A stretch of 64,000 bases of DNA, from positions 16,543,264 through 16,607,263 of the forward strand of contig JACGWO010000005.1 in assembly GCA_034509735.1 (NCBI GenBank). The letters run 5' to 3'. This DNA comes from Sesamum alatum. Lineage: Eukaryota > Streptophyta > Magnoliopsida > Lamiales > Pedaliaceae. The notes under the pieces are model-generated. The model was given only the letters and a program-made list of their open reading frames with translations. It searched no databases and had not been told where the DNA came from. The first letter of the stretch is position 1, and each line of letters begins with the position of its first letter. Positions 53,717 to 64,000 of the stretch are shown in pieces. A program made the translations under genes and the position numbers.

Positions 53717-55591
53717 CTACATTCAAAATGTAAAACAGAAATTTAGTAGATTATTATAATATAGAATTCAAGTTAAGACTTGGTTTTTCAGTCATTAACC
53801 TCTCCCACTATTTCTTCAAAAAGCCCACCACTCTCAAGTGGGGTTTTCCGAAAACCATTTCCTAGTAGGCTTGGAGTCCACAAACGCAATTCTCCATGCC
53901 CCGCTTTTACGATTCACATGAAAAAGGCTTTGTGGGAGGTATCCAATATCATTCTCATCTAATGAGATCCCCAAGATATTTTGCCTCGCTTCTTCACATG
54001 ATCCCGAGGACTTCAAGCGAATCATGTTACTCAGCGTTAGGCCCGACCCATCAACCAAATCATATCTCAACTGTCGCCCCCCACGACTCGTGAGACAGGA
54101 AAACATGAGCATATTCCTTTGTTCATAACAATAACACAACTTTCTTTCATTCCAAATGTGCCACGACTCGTGATACCATGAATGGGTGAAAGTAGCTTCC
54201 TTACCACATTGCTATGGATAGAAGGCTTGGAATAATCAAACCATTTGATTTTAATTCCATTTTGGGCCTAATATTTACTTGGACCATCCAAGTGAGAGTT
54301 ATAGTTTATTAAGACCGAGACCTCATCATTATTAGTATTTTGCATGCTCAAGTTTTAAACATCCAATGTAAATAGATGCATTCCAAACACATCATACATC
54401 AAAGCATTAAAACATTAAACACATGCAAAAGAAGCCTAGCACGCCCCTGTAGGATGATCACAAGCCCATTCCTAAGTGATCCACTGAGCCCGCAGTGGAT
54501 CAATGGTCAAACTAGGGTAGGCCTATACTATTACAATATTTACATCCTATTATCATTCTAATGGGGCCTTGTAAAAATTCCTCCTTTGTTCTTCTTGACT
54601 TTCCATCATGGGCTCCATCCACCGGACCTTCATCTCCTTGGAAGCTTACATTTAATAAAATAAAGCCTCACAACCTAATCTACTCTCATTACAACTTAAA
54701 AGAAACCCCAATCATAAATCGGGGGGGAGTACATTAATAGAGAGAAAGAAAGCCTTATTATTTCAAGGCTAAAAACGATAGAGAGAAGAAAAAACAAAGA
54801 GGCACACAGGCCTCACCCAACAATAAATAAACCATACATAGGCCAATGGGCTAGTGATCATCTTTATTATTTATCCAATAAACAACAATTGCACATTTAT
54901 ATCAAATATAAACATACCAACAAATAAATACATTCCATGCTTATCTAAATAGATATCCAATATCTAAAGCCATAAACATAATTAAAATGCAGAAAATAAT
55001 ACATTAATAATGCAATTGAGAAAAAATGGATATCACCCATACATCCAATGTATAAACAATTTTTTTTGTTTGGAAAATATTTACAAAATAATCTAAGGCA
55101 TCAAAATTTTTTTAGAAAAATCAAATCTAACTAAAATTATAATATGCCAAAATTAATCACATTCAGAAAACAGCAGAAATCAGAAAATCAAAATTTCCAC
55201 GAAAAACAGTGCAAAATGGCCCAACCGTTCAGGCCAGCAGACGATCGGCCGCACAGCACGCGCGTGCACGCTGCAGTAGGCACGGACGCCCGGCGCGCGC
55301 AGCATGCCCGCGCGCCTGCTGCCCCTGCTGGCCGGCCGGCACCATTTTTCACCAATCTGTTTTTTTTTTTCCTTAAATTTCTGTTATAAAACTGAAACAT
55401 AAATATGAATTTACCGAAAATCCATTTCTCAAAAATGCATGGATATCCATAATTTCAAAAGAAAAATTAACACATATTTTCATACGATTAATCATGCTAG
55501 AAAAACTGTAAAACATGCTTTTCAAAAGCAATTTAAACATGTTCTTCATGCTCAACACATAATAACATGTAAATTCTTAAGCCACAACACC
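53717..55591 (-). other. Element F leader
   Basis: Minus-strand leader of about 1.9 kb. The GC-rich block is short (about 55228-55345). The CTCACGAGTCGTGG motif is at 54081-54094, with a one-base variant at 54171-54184. The hairpin GATCCACTG-CGGGCT-CAGTGGATC lies at 54478-54501. No gene is seen. Confidence 0.8.
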
Positions 55592-55610
55592 GAACCGGGC
55601 TCGGATACCA
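55592..55610 (-). other. Element F primer-binding site
   Basis: On the minus strand TGGTATCCGAGCCCGGTTC; one mismatch (A to C) to the other copies. Confidence 0.88.
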
Positions 55611-55611
55611 C

Positions 55612-57802
55612 TGAAAGAATCGGGTACGGCCCAGGAATGCAACGGAAGCGTAAAAACATGAATTTAAAGCATAATTAAAATGGGTTCAAAGAGGTGTTCC
55701 CTTTGAAGTTCCCGGGCATTCAGTATTTGTCAAAGAATAAATAAAAGAGGAGAAGAATGCTGAACATGTGGCTAAAAGGATATGAACAAAAATTACATGA
55801 AAACGTAAAGAAAACCAACCTTGATCATCACACGTAAACCCGGTACATGCATTGTTCTGTTTCCCGTTTCTCCTTCCGTTCACTTGAGGATCCAAATTAG
55901 AATCCCTCTAATTTGTCCACACCACACTATAGAATAGATCTCTAATCTATTGCTAGATAGAAATAGAGAAGTGAATAAGAAACACTTCCAAAACAACACT
56001 ATTGATTAGTGCTTTTGGAATGTTTTAGTTCAAACCTTTCCAAAAGGTATGAACACGAGGAGAGTTTTTCAGAGATTTTTGAGAGTTTTTGAGGGAAAAA
56101 TTCGTGCAAGCTAGTACCATACAAGTTATGTGAATAATTTTGTGTATGTAGAGTTGTTGAATTCAAAATTCAACTTCTATTGTCAACTTCCAAAGTAACC
56201 TATATACACACACCATTATCTACATAACCATGCATCATTATAGAAAATAAAACCACCCACCAAACCATATAAAGGCTGGTCATATGTGCCTCACATGTGG
56301 AAGATTTTAATTTTTCCTTCACTTTCTATAAATTGAATTTTACCATGGACTAGGACTACTAGTCTTGGACCTTTATTTAATCTAATTAAATTAAGTCCAA
56401 ACAAAGTCCATTGGGCATTAATTAATCCAATTAATCTCAATCCAATTGAAGCCCATAAGTTTATTTAATCCAATTAAATAAACATAAGTCCGAACTCTAA
56501 TTAATTGATCCAATTAATTAATTAATCCAAACCCGATAAATTAATTCAATTAATTTAAAGGTTCTAACTCCAAAAATTAACTAATCCAATTAATTAATTC
56601 TTGGACCATCCATCAAATGGATTTTCCAATAAATGATCCAATCATTTATTTTTCTCCTTGAATTAATTTAATCCAATTAAATTAATTCGCTTCTTCTAGA
56701 ATTAATTCCAAATTAAATCTATCTATTCCATAGTGATTTGTGTGTGACTCTTTAGGTTCACCATCAGCTAGACTTGGGCTTGTGTCCAACACAATTGGTC
56801 AATTAAATCTAATTTAATTAACTATTTTTTAATTAACCATTAATCAAAAAACGCCCGTCAATGGGTGGCCGTCTAGCAACGGTCCATGGCACTAGAGACT
56901 AGGTGAATATTGGCGTGAACGTTTAGGCCCCCGAGTACCATACGAGTACGATCCTTCCATCATCTTCTCCCGGTCTAAATCTAGGGCATGGAATTGGGCG
57001 TCGGTTCCCATCCTGGACTAGACAACTATGCTCAATAACTCGAGACACGTCTGCTCTATTGATCGACATAGGAAATCATTCCCTACTCGACCAATCACTG
57101 TGGCCGCAGACTTAAAGAGCTTAAATCGTCTCAGAATGCATAGGAGACTCGACTGTCATATACTGACAGGTGACGGATTCTATCTGGGAATACACCGTCC
57201 TCAAGACATATTCCGACTACACTGGATAAAGCTTAAGGTGAACGTATCCCATATACGGACATCTCTTGCCAGACCCTAGATACAACCTTCATATGCATGA
57301 CTGCCATGATTCCTCAAGTCCGAGGATTAATCTCGTACTATCGGAGCCGGGGATTCCAGTCATACCGACCAAGCCTCAAAGGCTTCCATACGATGATTCC
57401 CGCGAGTCAGTTCAGTCAACTAACACCCTTGTCAACTAACCCGCTAATATTGCATAGACGTCCAACGTCTTTTGTCGATGAAACACGACACTCATCCAAT
57501 GAATGCAATCCTTAGTGCAAGTCTCTGTAGGACATGACCTGTCTCAACTTGGAACATTCCAGACCAACCCTCAAAAGTTGGTTTCTTAGCTGTCATCCAA
57601 TGCGGAGCTCAACTACATGGGTTATACAATTGGTCTGTGGGCATTTGTTGTGACGTTAAAACGTCGTTTAACATAATCAGTAAGCACAACAAAGACATAG
57701 TGCCACGGATGAGTACTTACTATATTCATCAAGTCAATAAAGATTGCTAAATAGTACCCAAAATCGCCAATCTAATTGGCTTTCTGGTCATTTATTCTAA
57801 CA
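55612..57802 (-). repeat. Element F 5' LTR (delta, 2.19 kb)
   Basis: From TGTTAGAATA (57802 on the minus strand) to ATTCTTTCA (55612). It shares the conserved U3 block (about 56864-56912) and the U5 stem-loops with the other families, but its central AT-rich part is its own, made of AATTAAATT-type short repeats (about 56330-56720). Confidence 0.94.
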
Positions 57803-57944
57803 CTTATAAGATGTTAAAGTGTTTGGCATAATGAGGTCTTTTTATTGGTAAAATGACCAAAAAGTATAGTATACAATTAGAATCAAATAAGTTACTATTT
57901 GACATATTTTATATTTAAATATTTTTAAAATACTTTCATAAATA
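57803..57944. other. Short AT-rich spacer
   Basis: No element ends or coding sequence seen between F and the CACTA terminus. ATA at 57942-57944 would be the 3-bp CACTA target duplication. Confidence 0.5.
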
Positions 57945-57964
57945 CACTACAAAAAAATAAGGGA

Positions 57965-58600
57965 TTAGGAACGGATACAGAGGCCCGTTCCCCTTACCAT
58001 TCCTATTAGGGATGGTAAATGGAATTGTTGTGGAACGGAAAACCGTTGATGACGTCACTGTTGTGGTAATTGTAATACAAATTAGTAGGAACGGCATGGC
58101 CGTTCCTATTCGAGTGCCAACATACGTGAGCCAATTTGTACACCTATAACCGTTCCTAAAAGGGACCTGATATATTTTGGACTTCAATTTGGAACACATG
58201 CATGAAATTTGGAACTGTTAGTCGACCGAGAGCACTTACTGTTCCTGTTTGGGTTCCCATGGCCGTGTCTTCTTAGACCGGGTCGGTTGACCGTTCCAAC
58301 ATGTAGTCCTACATAAGACCCTTTTACGCCATGGGCAAAAATGTAATGCAATTACCGTTCCAAATTGTGGGTATATAGTATGTCCAATATTGTTACAATT
58401 ACCATTCCCAATTGTACTCCAATTAGGAACGGTCCAGGTTCGTGTGCCTCATACCGTTCCTAATAAGCCCTAACGGCTATATTACAGCGGTAAAATTACC
58501 GTTCCTATCACCCCACCTGCGACCGTTCCTATAACTGGAACAACGGCTATATTTAAACGACTAGTTTTGTCTCCCAAATAATATTCCAATGTCCGTTCCA
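57965..58600 (+). repeat. CACTA subterminal repeats
   Basis: Repeated ACCGTTCCTA / TAGGAACGGT motifs in both orientations, for example near 58102, 58149, 58287, 58351, 58455, 58497 and 58522. In En/Spm elements such repeats are bound by the element's own proteins. Confidence 0.88.
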
Positions 58601-58759
58601 ATATTTTATATATATATGTCCCCCTTCTTTGTCATTGTTCTTATAATTACTCTCCAACTCATTTTGTTGTAACTCCCCCTTGATTCTTTATACGGAAAAT
58701 CGAACATATCAATTACTGAGAGCGAATTTTGCATTGATATTGATAGGTGTTTTGCTCAG

Positions 58760-58845
58760 GTAAGTATGCAAAATTCTGTTATTTTTGTATATATATATAA
58801 TATACTCTCATCATTTAATTGCGTATTGTTGTGAATTATACGTAG
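58760..58845 (+). other. Candidate 5' UTR intron of the transposase
   Basis: CAG/GTAAGTAT at 58757-58767 is a near-perfect plant donor and ACGTAG/GA at 58845 a fitting acceptor. Splicing would put the transposase ATG (58854) eight bases downstream and remove the upstream in-frame extension. Confidence 0.55.
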
Positions 58846-58853
58846 GACCAATC

Positions 58854-59967
58854 ATGTTAAGACTGTTGAGGAAATGGATGTATGATCGATATGTTCTGGG
58901 TGTGACGCCGAAGTTTGAGGACGGTGTTACAATATTTTTAGAATGGGCCCAGTCTCAGCGTGCATATATGGATGGGGACAAGATTAAGTGTCCCTGTCGG
59001 AAGTGCGAAAATGAACGGTTCAAAACACCAGACGAGGTAAATTTTAATTTGTGTATGAAAGGATTTATGCCAGAGTATTACAATTGGACTTCGCATGGTG
59101 AGGAGAGGGTGCAGGAATACTTTGAAGCATTGACAGCGCCCCCTGTGCAGCAGCAGCAAATGCCACTCGTTCAGGAGGAAAGTAGTTCGCATTAGGGTGA
59201 TGCGACTCAGATGGATTGGGCGCATAGAATGGTATTCGATGCTGCCAGGCCATCATTCTGGTCTTCGTACAACCAGGAGGGACCGACTGATGATGGTACT
59301 CAGTATTGTCCATCTGATGTGGGTCCTAGTTCATATTATGATTCGGGGCCCTATGATTATGTGTCTGGCTTGTCAGAACATTTTTTTTTGATGTAGTTCA
59401 TGCTGCTGACCAATCATTGTGGAACAGCTGCACCACCTCTCAGTTGGCGTCAATTGCCTCTTTGGTGAATATCAAGGTTGAAGGGGGTTTTTTTCGAGCA
59501 TACATATGATTGGTTATGCCAGTAGGCTGATACTGTAATGCCCCGCGATCACACCTTCCCCGCCGATTATTACAATACGAAGAAATTGATAAGAGAATTG
59601 GGTTTACCAGTTCAGAAGATTGATTCTTGCAAAAATGGTTGCATGTTGTACTGGAAGGACGATATTGATTTGGAATATTGGAAGTTCTGTGCAGACGCTA
59701 GGTACAAGCCCACCAAGGACAGAAATCCTAAACGCAAGAAGTCCCCGTATGCCATTCTTAGGTATCTACCGATTACCCCTCGGCTGCAGAGGTTATATGC
59801 GTCGGAGGTCACAACAGAGCATATGACTTGGCATGCGAGCCATCAGACGGAGGAAGGATCCATGTGTCATCCGTCCGATGTAGAGGCTTGGAAGCATTTT
59901 GACCGGACGTATCTTGATTTTGCAGCTGAGCCGAGGAATGTTAGACTTGGGTTGTGCACGGATGGGT
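58854..59967 (+). pseudogene. CACTA transposase (TNP2), N-terminal part, broken
   Basis: The first segment (58854-59195) is the transposase-associated N-terminal domain: KWMYDRYVLG, KIKCPCRKCEN with its Cys residues, and KGFMPEYYNWTSHGE. A stop (TAG near 59193), a stop near 59394 and shifts near 59490-59540 follow. From 59538 the TNP2 core is open: FPADYYNTKKLIRELGLP, CKNGCMLYWKDD, KSPYAILRYLPITPRLQRLY, MTWHASHQTEEGSMCHPSD and RNVRLGLCTDG. It ends at 59967, where element D begins. The next residues expected in the family (F.APYGQYGKTYSCWPV) are found at 30722-30650 on the minus strand. Confidence 0.9.
59963..59967 (+). repeat. Target-site duplication TGGGT, left of element D
   Basis: TGGGT directly precedes the LTR start. 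Its partner is not next to D in this assembly but at 30718-30722 on the minus strand. Confidence 0.85.
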
Positions 59968-62152
59968 TGTTAGAATAGGTGACCAGAAAGCCCATTAAAT
60001 TGGCGGTTTTGGGAACTATTCGTCAATCTTTATTAATACAATATTATCCTAATTAATAGAGTAAGTATTCATCACTGGCACTGTGTTTGTTGTGCTTACT
60101 ACTAACGTTGAACGACGTTTCAACATCACAACAAATTCCCACAGATCAATTGGATAACCCATGTAGTTGGGTTGTGCATTGGATGGCGGCTATGAAATCA
60201 ACTTCTGAGGGTTGGTCTAAAACATTACAAGTAGAGGACCTCGAGATTGGGCATCGAGTGTCCTATTCAGACTGGCACGAAGAATTACATTCACTGGGTG
60301 AGTACCGAGTTTCATCAGTGACAGATGAAGGTCGTCTATGTAATTTTAGTAGGTTAGTTGACAAGGTGGTCAACTGACTAAAATGACTCACGGGAATCAT
60401 CATATCGAAGCCTTGGAGGCTTGGTCGGTATGACTGGAATTTTCGGTTCCGATAGTACAGGATTAGTCCTCGGACTTGAGGAATCATGGTAGTCACGTGC
60501 ATATGAAGACTGTATCTTGGATCTGGCGAGAGGCGATCATTCTGTAAGATGGTCATTATAAGCCTTGTCCAGTGTAGTTGGAGTATGTACGAAGACGGTG
60601 GATTCCAAGATAGGATCTGTCCCCTGTCAGTACATGACGTTGATGTCTCCTATGCACTCTTAGATGGTTTAGACTCTGAAAGTCCATGGCCATAGCAATT
60701 GATTGAGTAGGAAAGGGTTTCCTACGTCGATTGATAGAGTAAACGCATCTCGGGTATGAAGCATAGTTGCCTAGTCAAGGATGGGAACCGACGCCCAATT
60801 CCATACCCTAGACTAAGGCCGAGAGATGGTCGACAGTAGGACTGTTCCCGTACAGAATCGGCGCCTAAATGTTCACGCCAACATTCACCTAGTCTCTAGT
60901 GCCATGGACCGTTACTAGACAGCCACCCATGGTGACGGGCTCCTGTTGGACACGAGCCCATGTCTAGCTGAGGGTGAACCTAAAGGGTCACACATAAATC
61001 ACCGAGGAGGTGAAGGCATTGACTTAGAGTCAATTTTAGAGGATGATAAGTAATTGTATTACTTAAGGGATTGTCCATTGGATGCACGAGCCGATATTGT
61101 ATCGAGCCCTCGTTCAATCGGTAAATAGAATTTATCGATTAATATGACAAGTTGAGATGTTTGATCTTTTAATTGGATTAAAAGATCAACGGGAACTATT
61201 TAACTGGACATTAAATTAAAGTGGATTTTAATTTTGGATTCATCGTAATTGGATTACGGTAGAACCCGGTCTGTTAAATTTTGATCCAAGAGGTATGTTA
61301 ATTCCATTTATGGAATAAGAAGAAGTTGGACTTAATTCCTAAATAAGCATGGCCGAAAATTGCCACCTTGGAGGGAGCAAAAATCGGCCATGTTGGATGC
61401 TAGGTGTTAGTTGACTTGTCTCTTTTGGTAAGAGACAAATCAACTCCAATCAAGCCCTTCCCTTTTGGTATGATTTGATCATACCTTAAAAGATGGTAGG
61501 CTTGATTGAAGAATTGATGGTGATTGATTGGGATGTATCTACACATCCTTGGATGAACCTAGACACATTCCAATAATCACATTAATTATGTATATATATG
61601 AGTATAGACTAAAACCTATGAATAATGAATTTCATTATTCATCTTTTTCTAGGAAAAAGATGAAAACTCTACATACACTCTCTCTCTATTCTCTAAATCC
61701 TCTTTGTTGCTTTATTGATCTAGGATCAATTGAAGAACAAAGTAAGATCACGAAGGAACACTAATTTGATAGTATAATCTCTTCTTTGATTTCATTCTCT
61801 AGATTCATTTTTTTTCTAGGAAAAACAACGAGATCTCTCTCGGTGTTTTACGTTAGAGGGTCTCTACGTTGGGACCTCGCGTGGACGAACTCGGAGGAAT
61901 CAATGCGTGTAGCCGATCAAAATACAAAATCGAGAAAGGTATTCCGATTTATTTTATGCTCTCGATTTCTTCTTTATTCTATAGCCACGAACGCTTATTT
62001 ATTATATATATGTTTATATTCTGCGTTTATACACCGATAGCCCGGGAACGTTCAAGGGAACACCCCTTGAACGCGATTTAAATTCTTTTATTCAACACGT
62101 TTTACCTCCACGGCGCTTCCGCCGCGTTCCCGGGCCGATCCGCTTTCCTTCA
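59968..62152 (+). repeat. Element D 5' LTR (gamma, 2.19 kb)
   Basis: TGTTAGAATAGGTGACC to GCTTTCCTTCA. Conserved U3 block at about 60893-60945. The middle is family-specific. There is a TATATATA run near 61590 that could serve as TATA, then CT-rich sequence. U5 arms GCCCGGGAACG (62040-62050) and CGTTCCCGGGC (62125-62135) form an 11-bp perfect stem. Unlike alpha and beta it lacks the W-box-like cluster. Confidence 0.93.
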
Positions 62153-62153
62153 A

Positions 62154-62171
62154 GCGGTTCAGAGCCCGGAT
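62154..62171 (+). other. Element D primer-binding site, degraded
   Basis: GCGGTTCAGAGCCCGGAT instead of TGGTATCAGAGCCCGGTT: the first base differs and one A is missing. Priming by the usual tRNA would be weakened. Confidence 0.7.
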
Positions 62172-63606
62172 CGGTGCATGTGGTTATGGTTTACATGTTT
62201 TACGTGTACAAGTATGTTCAACATATTTACATCGGCTTTAAAAGCATGTGTTTATTGCTTTTAATTTTTGTAATTATTTGTTGAAATTTGCATGTTTAAT
62301 TATGTGATTAATCATGGATATTTGGGTGATTTTAGAAAATTGGATTTTCTGAAATCTGGGTATTTATTTCAGTTTTTTATGTGCAGAACAAAAAAATAAA
62401 ATAAAATTACAGCAGTAGCAGCAGCCGCTGCCGGTCGGCAGGAGGCAGGGCGCGCGCACGGGTGCACGAGGTAGCCGCGCGCTCTGGGCGCGCAGGGCGT
62501 TGCCGACTGTGCGCGGGCACTGGACGCCCGCGTGCGCTGGCCGTGCGCGCGGCCCGTTGTGCGACCGGCCGGTACGGCCGAATGGCTGGGCCATTTTTTC
62601 GACGTTTTTACGAAAAATTTAATTTTCTGGTATTCTGCATATTTTTTTCTGAAATATTTAATTTATGGCTGATTTAATTTTAGTTGAAAATTATTTTTCC
62701 TAAAATTAAATTACCTAAGATTATTTTGAAAATGGTTTCCAAACAAAAAAAAATGTACATGGGTTGTACGAGGTTTCTAATATCCATTTTTAATTGCATT
62801 TTTGACATGTATTTTTCTGCATTTAATTATGTTATGGAATGATATTGGATATCATTGATTTAATACATGGTTTGTATTATTTGGAGCATGAATATATTTT
62901 ATATGTAATTATGTTGTGTTTTGTTAATTGGATTAACAAGGGTTGATCACGAAGCCCGTTGACCTGTGTATGGTTTTATATTCCTTTTGGATGGGGCCTG
63001 CGTGCCTCTTGTTTTGGGACTATTATCTCCCACTTTCGCCTCATGATGTTAAGGCTTGTCTTTCTTTTTCCTTTAATTTCCCATGTGTTCCATTTCTCTT
63101 GTAATGAGAGTAGTTAGGTATTTTTTGGTGAAGTTTTACATTTTATGTATAATGAGGCAAGCCCACGGAGAAAAAGGAGGGCTACGTTGGACGAAGGTCC
63201 AAGGGGAGACATCAAGGTGAAACAAATAGAGTACAAGGCCCATTGGTTTGATATTGGGTTAATTTATTGTAATAGTGTAGGAACACGCTAGACAGACCTT
63301 AGACTCACTGTGGGCTCAGTGGGTCGCATAGGTTGGGCCCGTGATCATCCAACAGGGGTATGCTAGATTTATTTGCATGTGATGCATTCATTTAAATGCT
63401 TTATATTATTGGATATCTATGCGTGCAAAATATTAATGTGATGAGGGCTCGGTCAATAATTTCGAACTCTCACTTGGTTGGACCAAGTTGAAATATTAGG
63501 CTCATGATGGACTTGGATCAAAATGGTTTTGATCTGTCCAAGCCTTCCATCCATAGTAATGTCGTGAGGAAGCTACCGCTACCCAAGTGTGGTCTCACGA
63601 GTCGTG
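62172..63606 (+). other. Element D leader
   Basis: GC-rich block at about 62410-62592. The GGGCTCAGTGGGTCGCATAGG stretch lies near 63312-63332. The first CTCACGAGTCGTG motif (63594-63606) is cut exactly at its end by element G. No gene is seen. Confidence 0.8.
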
Positions 63607-64000
63607 TGTTAGAATAGGTGACCAGAAAGCCAATTGGATTGGCGGTTTTGGGTACTATTTAGCAATCTTTATTGACTTGATGAATATAGTAAGTATTCAT
63701 CCGTGGCACTATGTGTTTGTTGTGCTTACTGATTACGTTAAACGATGTTTTAACGTCACAACAAATGCCCACAGACCAATTGTATAACCCATGTAGTTGG
63801 GCTGCACATTGGATGGCAGCTATGAAACCAACTTCTGAGGGTTGGTCTGGAATGTTCCAAGTCGAGGACCTCGAGACAGGGCATCGAGGGTCCTACAGAG
63901 ACTTGCACTAAGGATTGCATTCATTGGATGAGTGCCGTGTTTCATCGGCGACAGACGTTGGATGTCTATGCAATATTAGTGGGTTAGTTGACGTGGGTGT
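63607..64000 (+). mobile_element. Copia element G (delta): start of 5' LTR
   Basis: TGTTAGAATAGGTGACC onward, closely matching the LTR of F read on its minus strand. It runs off the window. TCGTG (63602-63606) would be its target duplication. Confidence 0.9.

Larger units (their letters stand above)
50402..57802 (-). mobile_element. Copia element F (delta), minus strand, 3' LTR truncated
   Basis: Read on the minus strand: full 5' LTR (57802 to 55612), PBS, leader, gag, decayed pol, polypurine tract, and only the first 104 bases or so of the 3' LTR, which breaks off at AT-rich DNA near 50402. The LTR matches the start of element G (63607 onward). The missing 3' LTR end means no target duplication can be read; the right flank is CTTAT. 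Confidence 0.92.
57945..59967 (+). mobile_element. CACTA (En/Spm) element, 5' half
   Basis: Begins CACTACAAAAAAATAAGGG, a classic CACTA terminal inverted repeat. About 640 bp of subterminal repeats follow (CCGTTCC / GGAACGG, about fifteen copies), then a transposase gene. It is cut at 59967 by element D. The rest of the transposase reads in the opposite orientation at 30722-30355. Confidence 0.92.
59968..63606 (+). mobile_element. Copia element D (gamma): 5' LTR and leader
   Basis: 5' LTR, a worn PBS and 1.45 kb of leader, cut by element G at 63607. No coding part is in view. The LTR matches the minus-strand piece at 30723-31995. Confidence 0.92.

Noticed and set aside
58785..58853. Upstream in-frame extension of the CACTA transposase (MYIYIIYSH...)
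   Set aside because: It falls inside the likely 58760-58845 intron and does not resemble the family N-terminus, which starts near KWMYDRY.

Overview
This is plant nuclear DNA from a retrotransposon-dense, gene-poor stretch. Nearly every base belongs to a transposable element. The plant assignment rests on long-LTR Ty1/copia elements with an initiator-Met-tRNA type primer-binding site, a CACTA (En/Spm) element with a TNP2 transposase, an L1-type LINE ending in an RNase H domain, and a hAT element. No intact host gene was recognised. Two runs of exactly 500 N (1410-1909, 39801-40300) look like scaffold gaps, so the window is probably three contigs whose order and orientation were inferred.

Five related copia LTR families are labelled here alpha, beta, gamma, delta and epsilon. 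Left part: a copia integrase/RT relic Z (1-1409); after the gap, alpha element A (1910-20307), split by a complete beta element B (3403-13568, target duplication ATGCA) and by a rearranged inverted LTR block (15003-19650, target duplication CACTG). The 3' LTR of A (20308-22271) is also the 5' LTR of alpha element C (to 30354), giving LTR-internal-LTR-internal-LTR. C abuts a minus-strand TNP2 fragment (30355-30722). This is followed by a minus-strand gamma LTR piece (30723-31995) interrupted by alpha element E (31996-39800).

Right part: an inverted leader/LTR joint (40301-40554), the 3' end of a CACTA element (40555-40990), and a minus-strand LINE (40991-46535) carrying two solo LTRs (41565-43550 and 43650-44988). 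Next come a copia RT/RNase H relic with a diverged LTR (46536-48288), unassigned DNA, a non-autonomous hAT (48826-49985), minus-strand delta element F (50402-57802), a CACTA 5' half (57945-59967) interrupted by gamma element D (59968-63606), and the start of delta element G (63607-64000).

All copia families share one plan: long LTRs (2.0-2.3 kb) with a conserved U3 block and TATA box, W-box-like palindromes in alpha and beta, U5 stem-loops, a PBS, a leader of about 2 kb with an extremely GC-rich hairpin block, gag with one CCHC knuckle, protease, integrase, RT and RNase H, then a polypurine tract. No copy has an open gag-pol, although E keeps the most catalytic residues.

The strongest observations are four. 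(1) A TNP2 reading frame is cut at one codon, with the halves in opposite orientation on two contigs and sharing the target duplication TGGGT. (2) A U5/PBS RNA fold shows compensatory base changes between LTR families. (3) Covarying hairpin modules repeat in the GC-rich leaders. (4) Element B is freshly inserted but coding-dead.
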